A stretch of 13,763 bases of DNA, taken from NCBI GenBank assembly GCA_964459985.1, contig CAYWOS010000051.1, positions 1 to 13,763 on the forward strand, written 5' to 3'. The notes under the pieces are model-generated. The model made no database searches. It was not told the origin of the DNA and saw only the letters and a list, made by a program, of their open reading frames with translations. Numbering within the stretch: position 1 is the first letter of the stretch; each line of letters opens with the position of its first letter. This DNA comes from CAYWOS01 sp964459985 (lineage in GTDB: Bacteria > Bacillota > Clostridia > Christensenellales > Aristaeellaceae). Both the position numbers and the translations under genes were made by a program. Positions 1 to 8,874 of the stretch are shown in pieces.

Positions 1-2
1 TC

Positions 3-251
3 GTGATCGGCATTGTGACCGTTTTCACCGCCGCCGGCGGCGTCCAGACGGCGCTCGATCTGCGCGGCGCGGGCGTCGGCGGATGGATCGGGTCGATGAT
101 CCTGTCGGTGCTGTCGGCGGTCATCGGCGCGCTGCTCATCATCAATCCCTTCGGCTCGCTGATCATGACCGTCCGGCTGATCGGCGTCAGCCTGATCTGC
201 GACGGCGTGTGCGATCTGGCGACGGCGCGGCAGATCGACCGGGCGCGGTAG
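3..251 (+). CDS. DUF308/HdeD-like membrane protein, C-terminal part (5' end outside window)
   Basis: The reading frame is open from the first complete codon and ends at TAG 249-251, so this is the last ~83 codons of a longer gene. The visible protein is almost entirely hydrophobic, with three likely membrane segments: IGIVTVFTAAGGVQTAL at the start, then a stretch around SMILSVLSAVIGALLII, then one around SLIMTVRLIGVSLICDGV. A short charged tail, RQIDRAR, follows. The pattern of paired helices, a short linker (LRGAGVGGW) and an INPFGS turn before the last helix resembles the DUF308/HdeD family of small inner-membrane proteins. HdeD is linked to acid resistance in E. coli, but the family's molecular role is poorly defined. 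The GTG at position 3 should not be read as the true start. The gene converges on the serine dehydratase alpha gene with 7 nt between the stops. The family call rests on the hydrophobic pattern and is moderate. Confidence 0.65.
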   Translation: MIGIVTVFTAAGGVQTALDLRGAGVGGWIGSMILSVLSAVIGALLIINPFGSLIMTVRLIGVSLICDGVCDLATARQIDRAR

Positions 252-258
252 CCGCTCG

Positions 259-1116
259 TCAGCCGCGCGCGCCGCAGGCCGAAGGGCACGCCGCGCAGCC
301 GCCCTCGCCCGTTTCGCGCAGCGCGGGGGGCAGCATGTCGCCCACGGCGCGCATCTGATCGATGATCTCGTCGGGCGGGAGCGGGCAGGCAATGCCCGCC
401 AGCGCCAGATCAGCGGCGGACAGCGCGTTGGCGACGCCCATGACGTTGCGGTAAACGCAGGGCACCTCGACCAGTCCGCGCACGGGATCGCATACCAGCC
501 CCATGACGTTCATGAGCGCGAAGCCGACGGCGTCGGCGGACGCGCGCGCGCTGCCGCCGCGCAGGGAAACAAGCGCCGCCGCCGCCATCGCCGAAGCGCT
601 GCCGCATTCCGCCTGACAGCCGCCCTTCGCGCCCGATATGCTGGCGCGCGCGGCGATCACCTGCCCGATCAGCGCGGCGACGAGCAGCCCGTCGATCAAT
701 TGATCGTCGGATATGCCGTATTCCTCCTGCGCCGTGAGCAGCGCGCCCGGCAGGATGCCGCACGCCCCGGCGGTCGGCGCGGCGACGATCTTGCCCATCG
801 CGGCGTTCAGCTCGGCGACGGCGAGCGCGCGCGCGCAGGCGCGCCCCAGGAGCCGCCCGCCCGCCGTCGCGCCGGCGTTCGCGGCGCTGAACAAAAGGAG
901 CGCGCGCCCGCCCGTCAGCCCGCTGACAGAGCGCAGCGCGCCGTCCATGCCCTTGTCGACCGACTGCACCATGACGGACAGCATATCGCGCATCCGCGCC
1001 GTGATCTCGCCGTCGGCCGCGCCGTTGTCCTCGCGCTGGCACGCCCGCGCGACGTCGGCAAGCGACAGGTTTTGCTCCTCGGCGGATTTCACGCACCAAG
1101 CCAACGAATTTTCCAT
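259..1116 (-). CDS. sdaAA: L-serine dehydratase, iron-sulfur-dependent, alpha subunit
   Basis: Catalytic subunit of the two-subunit [4Fe-4S] L-serine ammonia-lyase, converting L-serine to pyruvate and ammonia in the cytoplasm. The 285 residues match the usual alpha-subunit length. Recognisable blocks are VAAPTAGACGILPG (about 111-124), SGAKGGCQAECGSASAM (161-177) and GLVCDPVRGLVEVPC (206-220). Cys119, Cys167, Cys171 and Cys209 are candidates for the three family cluster ligands. The start is supported by AAAGGAG five nt upstream. It is the last gene of the leftward operon, 96 nt after the beta subunit, and a strong hairpin lies in that gap. The tail is unusual: after the normal LRETGEGG it reads CAACPSACGARG, placing three cysteines (274, 277, 281) in a CxxCxxxC pattern, where the family as I know it typically ends in a cysteine-free GLAATPTG-like sequence. 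The identification is firm; the role of the tail is unknown. Confidence 0.96.
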   Translation of the reverse strand: MENSLAWCVKSAEEQNLSLADVARACQREDNGAADGEITARMRDMLSVMVQSVDKGMDGALRSVSGLTGGRALLLFSAANAGATAGGRLLGRACARALAVAELNAAMGKIVAAPTAGACGILPGALLTAQEEYGISDDQLIDGLLVAALIGQVIAARASISGAKGGCQAECGSASAMAAAALVSLRGGSARASADAVGFALMNVMGLVCDPVRGLVEVPCVYRNVMGVANALSAADLALAGIACPLPPDEIIDQMRAVGDMLPPALRETGEGGCAACPSACGARG

Positions 1117-1147
1117 ACTGACTCCTTTATCGGTTTTCGGAGGGGGC

Positions 1148-1187
1148 GCGGGGGAACCGCTTATGACGGCAAAAGCGGTTTCCCCGC
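1148..1187 (-). other. Strong hairpin in the sdaAB-sdaAA gap
   Basis: Arms 1148-1162 (GCGGGGGAACCGCTT) and 1173-1187 (AAGCGGTTTCCCCGC) are complementary over 15 positions with a single mismatch and a 10-nt loop (1163-1172). On the minus-strand transcript the hairpin lies between the beta stop and the alpha ribosome site. No T-run follows, so it is not a standard intrinsic terminator. An mRNA-stabilising or processing element that sets the alpha:beta ratio, or a partial attenuator, would fit. The structure is seen in the sequence; the role is inferred. Confidence 0.6.
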
Positions 1188-1212
1188 TTACTTGCCGCCC
1201 CGTCGTCCCCGC

Positions 1213-1858
1213 TTACAGCGCGTCGAGCAGCGTGACGGCGCGGACGCCGCGCAGCGCCTTGAGCGCGGCGAGCAATTCGGCGCGGGGCGTTTCGTCCAAT
1301 TCGAGCACCATCACGGCGCGGCCGTGCGCCTCGGAGCGGAACACGCGCATGGCGGCGATATTGATCTTTTCGCGCGCCAGCGCGCCGCTCACCTCGGCGA
1401 TCACGCCGGGCTCGTCGCGGTGCTTGATCACGACGGTGGGCTTGTCGCCGGAAAAGCCGACCTCGAGGCCGTCCAGATACTGCACGCGGATCGCGCCGCC
1501 GCCGACCGACGCCGACTGCACGGTGATTTCCGCGCCGCTCTCGCCGCGCGCGGTGATCACAATGGTATTGGGATGCGCGTCCTGAAGGGAAATGGCGCGC
1601 AATCTGACGGTCAGCCCCTCGTCGGCGGCGATTTTCAGGCTCATGCGCAGCCGCTCGTCGTCCACGCGCATGTCCAGCAGCCCGCCGACCACCGCGCGGT
1701 CGGCGCCGTGGCCTTCCCATGTCTTGGCAAAGGAGCCGTGAAAGCCGATATCGGCGTACACCGGTTTTTCGCCGAGCAGCAGCCGCGTCACGCGCCCGAT
1801 GCGCGCAGCGCCCGCCGTGTGCGAGGATGACGGGCCGATCATGACCGGCCCCACGATC

Positions 1859-1872
<14 letters not shown>
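1213..1872 (-). CDS. sdaAB: L-serine dehydratase, iron-sulfur-dependent, beta subunit
   Basis: Partner subunit of the two-part L-serine dehydratase. The 219 residues open with MNLFEIVGPVMIGPSSSHTA, the hallmark of the SDH beta domain; GPSSSHTAG (13-21) is its most conserved stretch. DIGFHGSFAKTWEGHGADRA (41-60) and QDAHPNT (97-103) are also typical. From about residue 146 (PTVVIKHRDEPGVIAEVSGAL) the chain is an ACT domain, a small ligand-binding fold common in amino-acid enzymes and likely to regulate or stabilise the complex. The ATG at 1870-1872 has GGAGG about 6 nt upstream. That ATG lies inside the end of the upstream exporter gene (14-nt overlap), so translation is probably coupled. Beta-before-alpha order is the usual Firmicute arrangement. 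Confidence is high. Confidence 0.96.
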
Positions 1873-3609
<1,737 letters not shown>

Positions 3610-3613
<4 letters not shown>

Positions 3614-5337
3614 TCGTCGCCGCCCCCTTCCTGCTGCGACAGCACGATTTCGCGGTAGACCGCGCAATCGCGCATCAGATCGTCGTGCGCGCCATAGCCC
3701 GCGATTTCGCCGTCGTCGAGCACCAGAATGCCGTCGCAGGCGCGCACGGCGGCGGCGCGCTGCGAAACGATGATCACGGCGACGCCGTCAAGATCGCGGG
3801 CGATCGCGCGGCGCAGGTTCAAATCGGTCAGGTAGTCCAGCGCGCTCGCGCAATCGTCCAGCAAAAGGATTTTCGGACGCCGGACGAGCGCGCGCGCGAT
3901 GTTCAGGCGCTGCTTCTGACCGCCCGACAGGTTGGCCGCGCCCTCGGCGAGCGGATGATCGAGCCCGTCCTTGAATTTTCCGACGAAATCGGCCGCCTGC
4001 GCCGTTTTGAGCGCCGCCCGCATCTCGCCGTCCGTCGCGCGGGGATCGCCCCAGCGCAGGTTGTCGGCGACGCTGCCGCGCGACAGGCTCGCGTTTTGCG
4101 GGACATAGCCGATCAGCGAGCGAAGACGCGCGAGCGCGTAGGCGCGCGCGTCGCGTCCGAACACGCGGACGCTGCCCGAATCCGCGTCAAACAGGCGCGG
4201 CAGCAGTTTGAGCAGCGTTGATTTGCCCGCGCCCGTGCCGCCGATCACGCCCATTGTCGCGCCCGCGCGGAGCGAAAAGGTAATATGCTTAAGCGCCGGC
4301 GCGCCGCCGCCCGGATAGGTGAAGGCGACGTCGCAAAACTCGACGGCGGGCGCGGAAAAATCCGGCGCCGCGCCCGCGCCGTCCCCGATCGAGGGCGTCA
4401 GCGACAGCACCTCGCCCACGCGCCGCGCCGCCGCGCCCGCGCGCGTAAAAATGGTCACGAGGTTGGCGACGACGGCGGTTTGCAAAAGGATCTGCGCCAG
4501 ATAATTGATGAAGGCGATCACGACGCCCTGCGAGAGCGCGCCCTGCTGCGCGCGCGCGCCGCCGAGCCATAAAACGGCGAGCACGCCGAAATTCATCACG
4601 ATCATCGTGACCGGCGTAAGCAGCGCGGACAGCCTACCCGCGCTGCGCACGGCGGCGGCGTAGCGGTCGGCTTCGGCGTCAAATCGCGCTTCCTCGCGCG
4701 CCTGCCGCGAAAACGCGCGCATCACCCGCGCGCCCAGCAGCGCCTCGCGCGCGGCGGAGGTCAGGCGGTCAAGCCCGCGCTGCAGCCCGGCGTACCGGGG
4801 CAGCGCCGCGCGCATGACGAGATACATGGTCAGCGCGATGAGCGGCGTGGTAACGAGGAACACGAGGGCCAGATGCACGTCGAGCAGCGCCGCCATCACG
4901 ATCGAGCCGACGGCGAGAAAGGGCGCGCGCACGACGAGGCGGATCAGCATGGCGAGCGCCTGCTGCAATTGATTGACATCGTTGATTTCGCGCGTCGTCA
5001 GCGACGCCGCGCCGATGCGCGAAAACTCGGGCGAGGAGAGCGACAGCGCGCGCGTGAACAGGTCGCGGCGCAATTCTGTGCCGAAATTCTGCGACGCGCG
5101 CGAGGCGACGTACTGGCAGACCAGCGCCGTCAGCACGCCGACCAGAGCGATGAGGAGCATGATCAGCGTCTGCTCGCGCAATACGGGCAGCGCCCGCTCG
5201 CCGCCGCCGAGCGCGTCGATCAGCTTCGCCATGACGAGCGGCAGGTACAATTCCAGCGCCGCCTCGATGAATTTGCACGCCTGCCCGAGGAAAATATCGC
5301 GGCGGTATCGGATGAAATACGTCTTGAGGAATTTCAC
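3610..5337 (-). CDS. Heterodimeric ABC exporter, half-transporter with degenerate ATP site (GTG start)
   Basis: Promoter-proximal half of the exporter, 575 residues. The membrane domain occupies roughly residues 15-300 and the ATPase domain 331-565. Walker A is GGTGAGKST (366-374) and the signature is a perfect LSGGQ (470-474). Walker B ends LLLDD, so Asp495 replaces the catalytic glutamate, and the switch histidine is replaced by Gln525 (VSQRAAAVR; codon CAG). These two losses mark it as the non-hydrolysing partner of a heterodimer. I place the start at GTG 5335-5337 (VKFLKTYFIRYRRD): GGGGGAGG lies 7 nt upstream, and the frame upstream of it translates to arginine-rich shadow sequence antisense-like in composition. 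The GTG overlaps the PotC stop as GTGA, so translation is coupled to the importer. It overlaps the downstream half by ATGA. Confidence 0.92.
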
Positions 5338-6167
5338 GGCCGCGCCTCCCCCGCGCCGGTTTTGCGGCGCAGCGCGAGCCGGCTGAACGCGACGAGCGCG
5401 AACACCGCGACGAGCATGAGCGTGCACAGCGCGTTGACGCGCGTGGACACGCCGTTTTTGACCGACGAATAGACGCGGATGGGCAGCGTCGTCGTTTCGG
5501 CGCCGTTGACGAAAAAGCTGATGACGAAATCGTCCAGCGACATGGCGAGCGCCAGCAGCGCGCCCGAGATAATGCCCGGGCGGATGAGCGGCAGCGTCAC
5601 GGTGACGAGCGCGCGAAGCGGCGTCGCGCCCAGATCGCGCGCGGCGGACACCAAGGATTCGTCCATCGTGGCCAGCCGGCTTTTGACGACAAGATAGACG
5701 TAGGGCACGCAAAAGGTGGTGTGCGCCAGCGTCAGCGTCAATTTGCCCGAGGGGATACGAAGCAGCGAGAACAGCGCCATGAACGCCACGCCCAGTATGA
5801 TTTCGGGGATCATCATGGGCAGCGAGGCGAGGTTTTCAAGGAAGCCGCGCCCGGCGGCGAGCGCCTTTTGCCCGAGGGTTTTCGCCGCCCTGCGCCGCGT
5901 CAGCCCGATCGCGCCAAGCGTGCCCAGCGCCGTCGAGAGCGCGACGCTGTACGCGGCGATCTCGACGCTGACGCCCAGCGCGTCCAGATAGCTGCCCTGC
6001 CCGCTGAACAGCGTCTGATAGGCGTTCAAAGAGAATCCCGTGAACACCGTCGGCGCGGAGGACGACGAATCGTTGAAGGAGTACAGCACGACCACGAGGA
6101 TGGGCAGATACATGAACAACAGCACGAGCGTCAGATAGACCGTCGCCCGCCACGACCATTTTTTCAT
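5334..6167 (-). CDS. potC: Spermidine/putrescine-type ABC importer permease PotC
   Basis: Inner-membrane permease of a polyamine-type ABC importer, 277 residues. A cytoplasmic MKKWSWR start leads into a first membrane helix (8-30) followed by the YSFNDS motif typical of PotC. The EAA loop that docks on the ATPase is SAARDLGATPLRALVTVTLP (174-193). The later segment ALAMSLDDFVISFFVNG (205-222) is a strong PotC signature. The start at 6165-6167 is chosen over an in-frame ATG 11 codons upstream because GGGGGAG stands just before it and no ribosome site precedes the other. The gap to potB is 48 nt. Its stop overlaps the exporter start as GTGA. The chain ends soon after the last helix (RKTGAGEARP), so there is no fused PotD domain as seen in some Firmicutes, and no potD gene follows. 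Confidence 0.93.
   Translation of the reverse strand: MKKWSWRATVYLTLVLLFMYLPILVVVLYSFNDSSSSAPTVFTGFSLNAYQTLFSGQGSYLDALGVSVEIAAYSVALSTALGTLGAIGLTRRRAAKTLGQKALAAGRGFLENLASLPMMIPEIILGVAFMALFSLLRIPSGKLTLTLAHTTFCVPYVYLVVKSRLATMDESLVSAARDLGATPLRALVTVTLPLIRPGIISGALLALAMSLDDFVISFFVNGAETTTLPIRVYSSVKNGVSTRVNALCTLMLVAVFALVAFSRLALRRKTGAGEARP
5345..5352 (-). promoter_or_regulatory. Shine-Dalgarno site setting the GTG start of the exporter gene
   Basis: GGGGGAGG on the minus strand with a 7-nt spacer to GTG 5337-5335. This decides the start for a frame that stays open 125 codons further upstream. The same site, spacer length and GTGA overlap occur at the potB start. Confidence 0.75.
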
Positions 6168-6215
6168 GCTTTCTCCCCCTTTCCCGATGATCGGAATCAC
6201 GCCGTCCGCGCGCGG

Positions 6216-7061
6216 TCAGAACGCCATGTCCTCGTTCCCGCCGCCCGCGCGGCGGTAAACATAGATGACGACGCCGGTCAGCAGCATGAGCACGGCGCTC
6301 AAGGCGGCGGCAAAGGGCAGATCGCGGCTCTTGAGCAGCTCGTTGTGCACCAGATTGCCCCACAGCATGGTGTTGCTGCCGCCCAGAATGTCCGATATGA
6401 AGAACAGCCCGACCGAGGGCAGAAAGGTGAGCACGCAGCCGGCGAGCAGCGAGGGCAGCGTCATGCGCAGCGTGACGGTTAAAAACGCGCGCAGCGGAGG
6501 CGCGCCCAGATCGCGCGCCGCCTCCACCACCGTCCAGTCCATGCGCTCAAGCCCGGTATAGACGGGCAGGATCACGAAGGGCAGCATGGCGTACACCATG
6601 CCAATCAGCACGGCGGACTCGGTATAAAGCAGCTTGAGCGGCTTTTGAACCGCGCCGAGCCACAGAAGGAACTGATTGATCGGGCCGTTGGCGGCGAGCA
6701 GAATACGCCAGCCGTACAGCCGGATCAGCGCGTTGGTCCAGAAGGGCGCGATGACGAGCAGCATCAGCCATGCCCGCGCCTTTTTCGGCGCGCGCGCCAT
6801 GAGATAACCGAAGGGATAGCCGATCAAAAGGCACAGCGCCGCCGTCCGAAACGCCAGCCGGACCGACAGCCACAAGACCGTCAGATACGTGCCGTCGAGC
6901 AGTTTTTCATAGCTGCGCAGCGTGATTTCGCCCGTCGTGCCAAAGGCGGCGTCGCGCGCCATGAAGCTCAATCCCACGATGTACAAAAGCGCCACGCCCA
7001 CGAACAGCGCCGCCCACAAAAGCATGGGCGCGGCGAAAAGCGTCTTTTGCCTTTCCTTCAC
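6216..7061 (-). CDS. potB: Spermidine/putrescine-type ABC importer permease PotB (GTG start)
   Basis: Second permease of the polyamine-type importer, 281 residues. The N-terminus VKERQKTLFAAPMLLWAALF gives a short cytoplasmic tail and first helix. PFWTNALIRLYGWRILL (106-122) and GLERMDWTVVEAARDLGAPP (170-189) are typical PotB blocks; the latter is the EAA coupling loop. FLPSVGLFFISDILGGSNTM (213-232) is also characteristic of the family. Start assigned to GTG 7059-7061, which overlaps the potA stop as GTGA and has GGGGGAGG 7 nt upstream; the open frame further upstream has only arginine-rich shadow sequence. Coupled translation with PotA fits their need for fixed stoichiometry. Confidence in family is high; the actual substrate (spermidine, putrescine or a related cation) is inferred from family only. 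Confidence 0.93.
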   Translation of the reverse strand: MKERQKTLFAAPMLLWAALFVGVALLYIVGLSFMARDAAFGTTGEITLRSYEKLLDGTYLTVLWLSVRLAFRTAALCLLIGYPFGYLMARAPKKARAWLMLLVIAPFWTNALIRLYGWRILLAANGPINQFLLWLGAVQKPLKLLYTESAVLIGMVYAMLPFVILPVYTGLERMDWTVVEAARDLGAPPLRAFLTVTLRMTLPSLLAGCVLTFLPSVGLFFISDILGGSNTMLWGNLVHNELLKSRDLPFAAALSAVLMLLTGVVIYVYRRAGGGNEDMAF

Positions 7062-8140
7062 AGCGCCGCCTCCCCCGGGGGCACGAGCGACGCCGCGCGC
7101 CACCACAGATACACCGTTTCCCCGGTCGGAATGTCCCGCGCCTGCTCGGTCTGGCGCGAGGCGATCAGCATATCGCCCGAGGGCAGCTCGATGCGCGCGC
7201 GCTGGACGCCGCCGGTATAGTCGATCTCGCGCAGCACGCCCGTCAGCGCGTTTTCGCGCGCCTCCACGCCGTAATGCAGCCGTTCGGCGCGCACGCACAG
7301 GTTCATTTTGTCGCCCGCCGCGGCGCCGTCAGGCGCGGGAATCCGAAAGATACCGCCCATCAGCGCGATCGACGCCTCGCCGCCTTCGATGCCTGTCACC
7401 TCGCAGGGCAGCACGTTCGCCTGCCCGATAAAGGTGGCGGAAAAGGTGGAATTGGGGGCGTCGTACAATTCCTGCGGCGAGCCGTACTGCACGATCTCGC
7501 CGGCGTTCATCAGCGCGATGCGGTCGGACATGTTGAGCGCCTCTTCCTGATCGTGCGTGATGTACACGAACGTGACGCCCAGATCGCGCTGCATTTTTTT
7601 AAGCTCGCCCTGCATGCGCCTGCGCAGATGCAGATCAAGCGCGCCCAGCGGCTCGTCCAGCAGCATAACGCGCGGGCGCAGTACGGCGGCGCGCGCGATG
7701 GCGACGCGCTGGCGCTGCCCGCCCGACAGTTGCGAGGGCATCCGCGCGCCGTAGCCCTCCAGCCCGACCAAGGCCAGCATATCGCGGACGCGCGAATGAA
7801 TCTCCGCGCGCTTCACGCCGCGCATGACCAGCCCGTAAGCGATGTTTTTCGCCACCGTCATGTGCGGGAACAGCGCGTAATTCTGGAACACCATATTGAC
7901 CTGCCGTTTTTCGGGCGGCAGGGGCGCGATGTTTTCGCCGTCGAGCAGGATTCTTCCGCCGTCCGGCTCCTCCAGCCCGGCGATCAGGCGCAGCGTCGTC
8001 GTTTTGCCGCAGCCCGACGGCCCCAGCAGCGTGACAAACTCGCCCGCGCCGACGGTCAGCGACAGCCCGTGCAGTACTTCCTGCCCGTCAAAGGATTTTC
8101 GGACGTTATCGAGCGTCAGTATCGGCGTGCCTTGCGCCAT
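7058..8140 (-). CDS. potA: Spermidine/putrescine-type ABC importer ATPase PotA
   Basis: Cytoplasmic ATPase powering the PotBC permease, 360 residues. Motifs: Walker A GPSGCGKT (40-47), Q-loop Gln86 in VFQNYALFPHMTV, signature LSGGQRQRVAIARA (138-151), Walker B VMLLDEPLGALD (158-169) and switch His196 in YITHDQEEAL. All catalytic residues are present. The C-terminal third (from about residue 240) matches the TOBE-type regulatory beta domain of the PotA/MalK group, with ALTGVLREIDYTGG as a typical strand. The ATG at 8138-8140 has CGGAGG just upstream. It follows the ferritin-like gene by 16 nt, so it is probably read from the promoter at 8846-8874; no separate promoter was seen in that gap. Related ATPases for iron or sulfate share this architecture, but the adjacent PotB/PotC permeases favour a polyamine importer. 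Confidence 0.95.
   Translation of the reverse strand: MAQGTPILTLDNVRKSFDGQEVLHGLSLTVGAGEFVTLLGPSGCGKTTTLRLIAGLEEPDGGRILLDGENIAPLPPEKRQVNMVFQNYALFPHMTVAKNIAYGLVMRGVKRAEIHSRVRDMLALVGLEGYGARMPSQLSGGQRQRVAIARAAVLRPRVMLLDEPLGALDLHLRRRMQGELKKMQRDLGVTFVYITHDQEEALNMSDRIALMNAGEIVQYGSPQELYDAPNSTFSATFIGQANVLPCEVTGIEGGEASIALMGGIFRIPAPDGAAAGDKMNLCVRAERLHYGVEARENALTGVLREIDYTGGVQRARIELPSGDMLIASRQTEQARDIPTGETVYLWWRAASLVPPGEAAL
7069..7076 (-). promoter_or_regulatory. Shine-Dalgarno site setting the GTG start of potB
   Basis: GGGGGAGG on the minus strand with a 7-nt spacer to GTG 7061-7059. It supports the short PotB over the longer open frame that would run back to 7298. Confidence 0.75.
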
Positions 8141-8156
8141 ATGTCCTCCGTACGCG

Positions 8157-8603
8157 TCAAAAATCCCGCGCCATCGCGTTCAGCGATTTCAAGTGCTTTT
8201 GCTCTTCCGCCGCGATATCGAGGAAGGCGCGCGAGAACTCGCCGTCGGCGCGCGCGGCGAAGGCAGTATAGCGCTCGACCGCGCCGGCTTCCTCCTTCGC
8301 GGCGAACGCGAGCAGGCTTTTCGGCGAATCAAACGCGCCCACGCGCTGCATTTCGACCAGCCCGCCCGAAAACAGCGCGTCCGCCGCCTGCGCGGACAAA
8401 AGCGCGCATTCCTCGACGCCGCCGCACTGCCCGCCCATCTCGGTGAACCGGCGCAGATGCTCGCGCTCCTGCGCAAGAATATCCCGGATCAGCCCCTCGC
8501 ACGCGCCCGAAAACAGAAGGAGCGCGCGCTCGTACATCCGCACGGCGCGGCGCTCCATCTCGACGGCGGTATAGAAAGCCTGTCCGACCGACGGCCCGCC
8601 CAT
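8157..8603 (-). CDS. Ferritin-like/erythrin-type di-iron protein (rubrerythrin-like, no rubredoxin domain)
   Basis: A 148-residue, mostly helical protein with the four-helix metal pattern of the ferritin-like superfamily. Helix 1 AVEMERRAVRMYERAL contains Glu15/Glu17, helix 2 has E46-x2-H49 in AQEREHL, helix 3 KEEAGAVERYTAF contains Glu104/Glu105, and helix 4 has E134-x2-H137 in AAEEQKHL. The two ExxH motifs in halves of similar design are what rubrerythrins use to bind two iron atoms. No CxxC-pair rubredoxin tail follows. Such proteins commonly reduce peroxide or scavenge oxygen or metal in anaerobes. The loop CGGVEEC (60-66) adds two cysteines not usual for the site. GGAGG lies 6 nt before the ATG, and the gene begins 1 nt after the DUF1858 stop. 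Exact activity cannot be read from sequence. Confidence 0.82.
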   Translation of the reverse strand: MGGPSVGQAFYTAVEMERRAVRMYERALLLFSGACEGLIRDILAQEREHLRRFTEMGGQCGGVEECALLSAQAADALFSGGLVEMQRVGAFDSPKSLLAFAAKEEAGAVERYTAFAARADGEFSRAFLDIAAEEQKHLKSLNAMARDF

Positions 8604-8604
8604 G

Positions 8605-8811
8605 TTAAGCCTCCGCGAGGAATTCGTTGATCTGATGCACCAATTCGTCGGCGTTCGTCCCGTGCGCGGCGCAGGCGTCCTCGAGCGATTCCGCCGTGGC
8701 GTGCGGGCAGCCCAGGCAGTGCATACCGAACTGCATAAAAATGCGCGCCGTGCCGCGATTGATGTCGAGCACCTGCTTGATGCTCATGTCCTTGGTGACG
8801 TTTGCTTCCAT
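8605..8811 (-). CDS. DUF1858 / hybrid-cluster-protein-associated redox disulfide domain protein
   Basis: A 68-residue cytoplasmic protein that is almost wholly one DUF1858 domain. MSIKQVLDINRGTARIFMQFGMHCLGCPHATAESLEDAC shows the family's layout: a short helix, the FGMHCxGCP turn with Cys32 and Cys35, then a helix ending in an acidic-alanine stretch. The CxxC pair is expected to act as a redox-active disulfide; the family is often found beside hybrid cluster proteins. The start at MEANVTKDM (8809-8811) has GGAGGG about 8 nt upstream and lies some 28 nt after the predicted transcription start. A longer open frame would begin inside the promoter and is rejected. First gene of the nine-gene leftward operon. 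Its proximity to the ferritin-like protein suggests a joint redox function. Confidence 0.88.
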   Translation of the reverse strand: MEANVTKDMSIKQVLDINRGTARIFMQFGMHCLGCPHATAESLEDACAAHGTNADELVHQINEFLAEA

Positions 8812-8845
8812 GATCGTTTCCCTCCGTTTTCGTGATGCCGCCCCT

Positions 8846-8874
8846 ATCTTATGACAGAAGCGAAGGATTGTCAA
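8846..8874 (-). promoter_or_regulatory. Near-consensus sigma-70/sigma-A promoter of the leftward operon
   Basis: On the minus strand TTGACA (8874-8869) and TAAGAT (8851-8846) are separated by exactly 17 nt (8852-8868): a perfect -35 and a five-of-six -10. Transcription would begin near 8839, about 28 nt before the DUF1858 start. The -35 box contains the TGA stop of the upstream glycosyltransferase gene and is centred on an 11-nt dyad, GATTGTCAATC (8866-8876), a possible operator. Confidence 0.8.

Noticed and set aside
252..258. Intrinsic terminator between the convergent DUF308-like and sdaAA genes
   Set aside because: Only 7 nt separate the stops, and no hairpin with a T-run is visible there.
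5338..5712. N-terminal 125-residue extension of the first exporter half
   Set aside because: The translated extension is Arg/His/Ala-rich shadow sequence of potC in another frame; the GTG at 5337 has a strong ribosome site and a GTGA overlap.
6168..6215. Separate promoter or regulatory element in the potB-potC gap
   Set aside because: The 48-nt gap shows the potC ribosome site but no convincing -35/-10 pair or stem.
7062..7298. N-terminal 79-residue extension of PotB
   Set aside because: It overlaps the potA coding region in another frame and has no PotB features; the GTG at 7061 is well supported.
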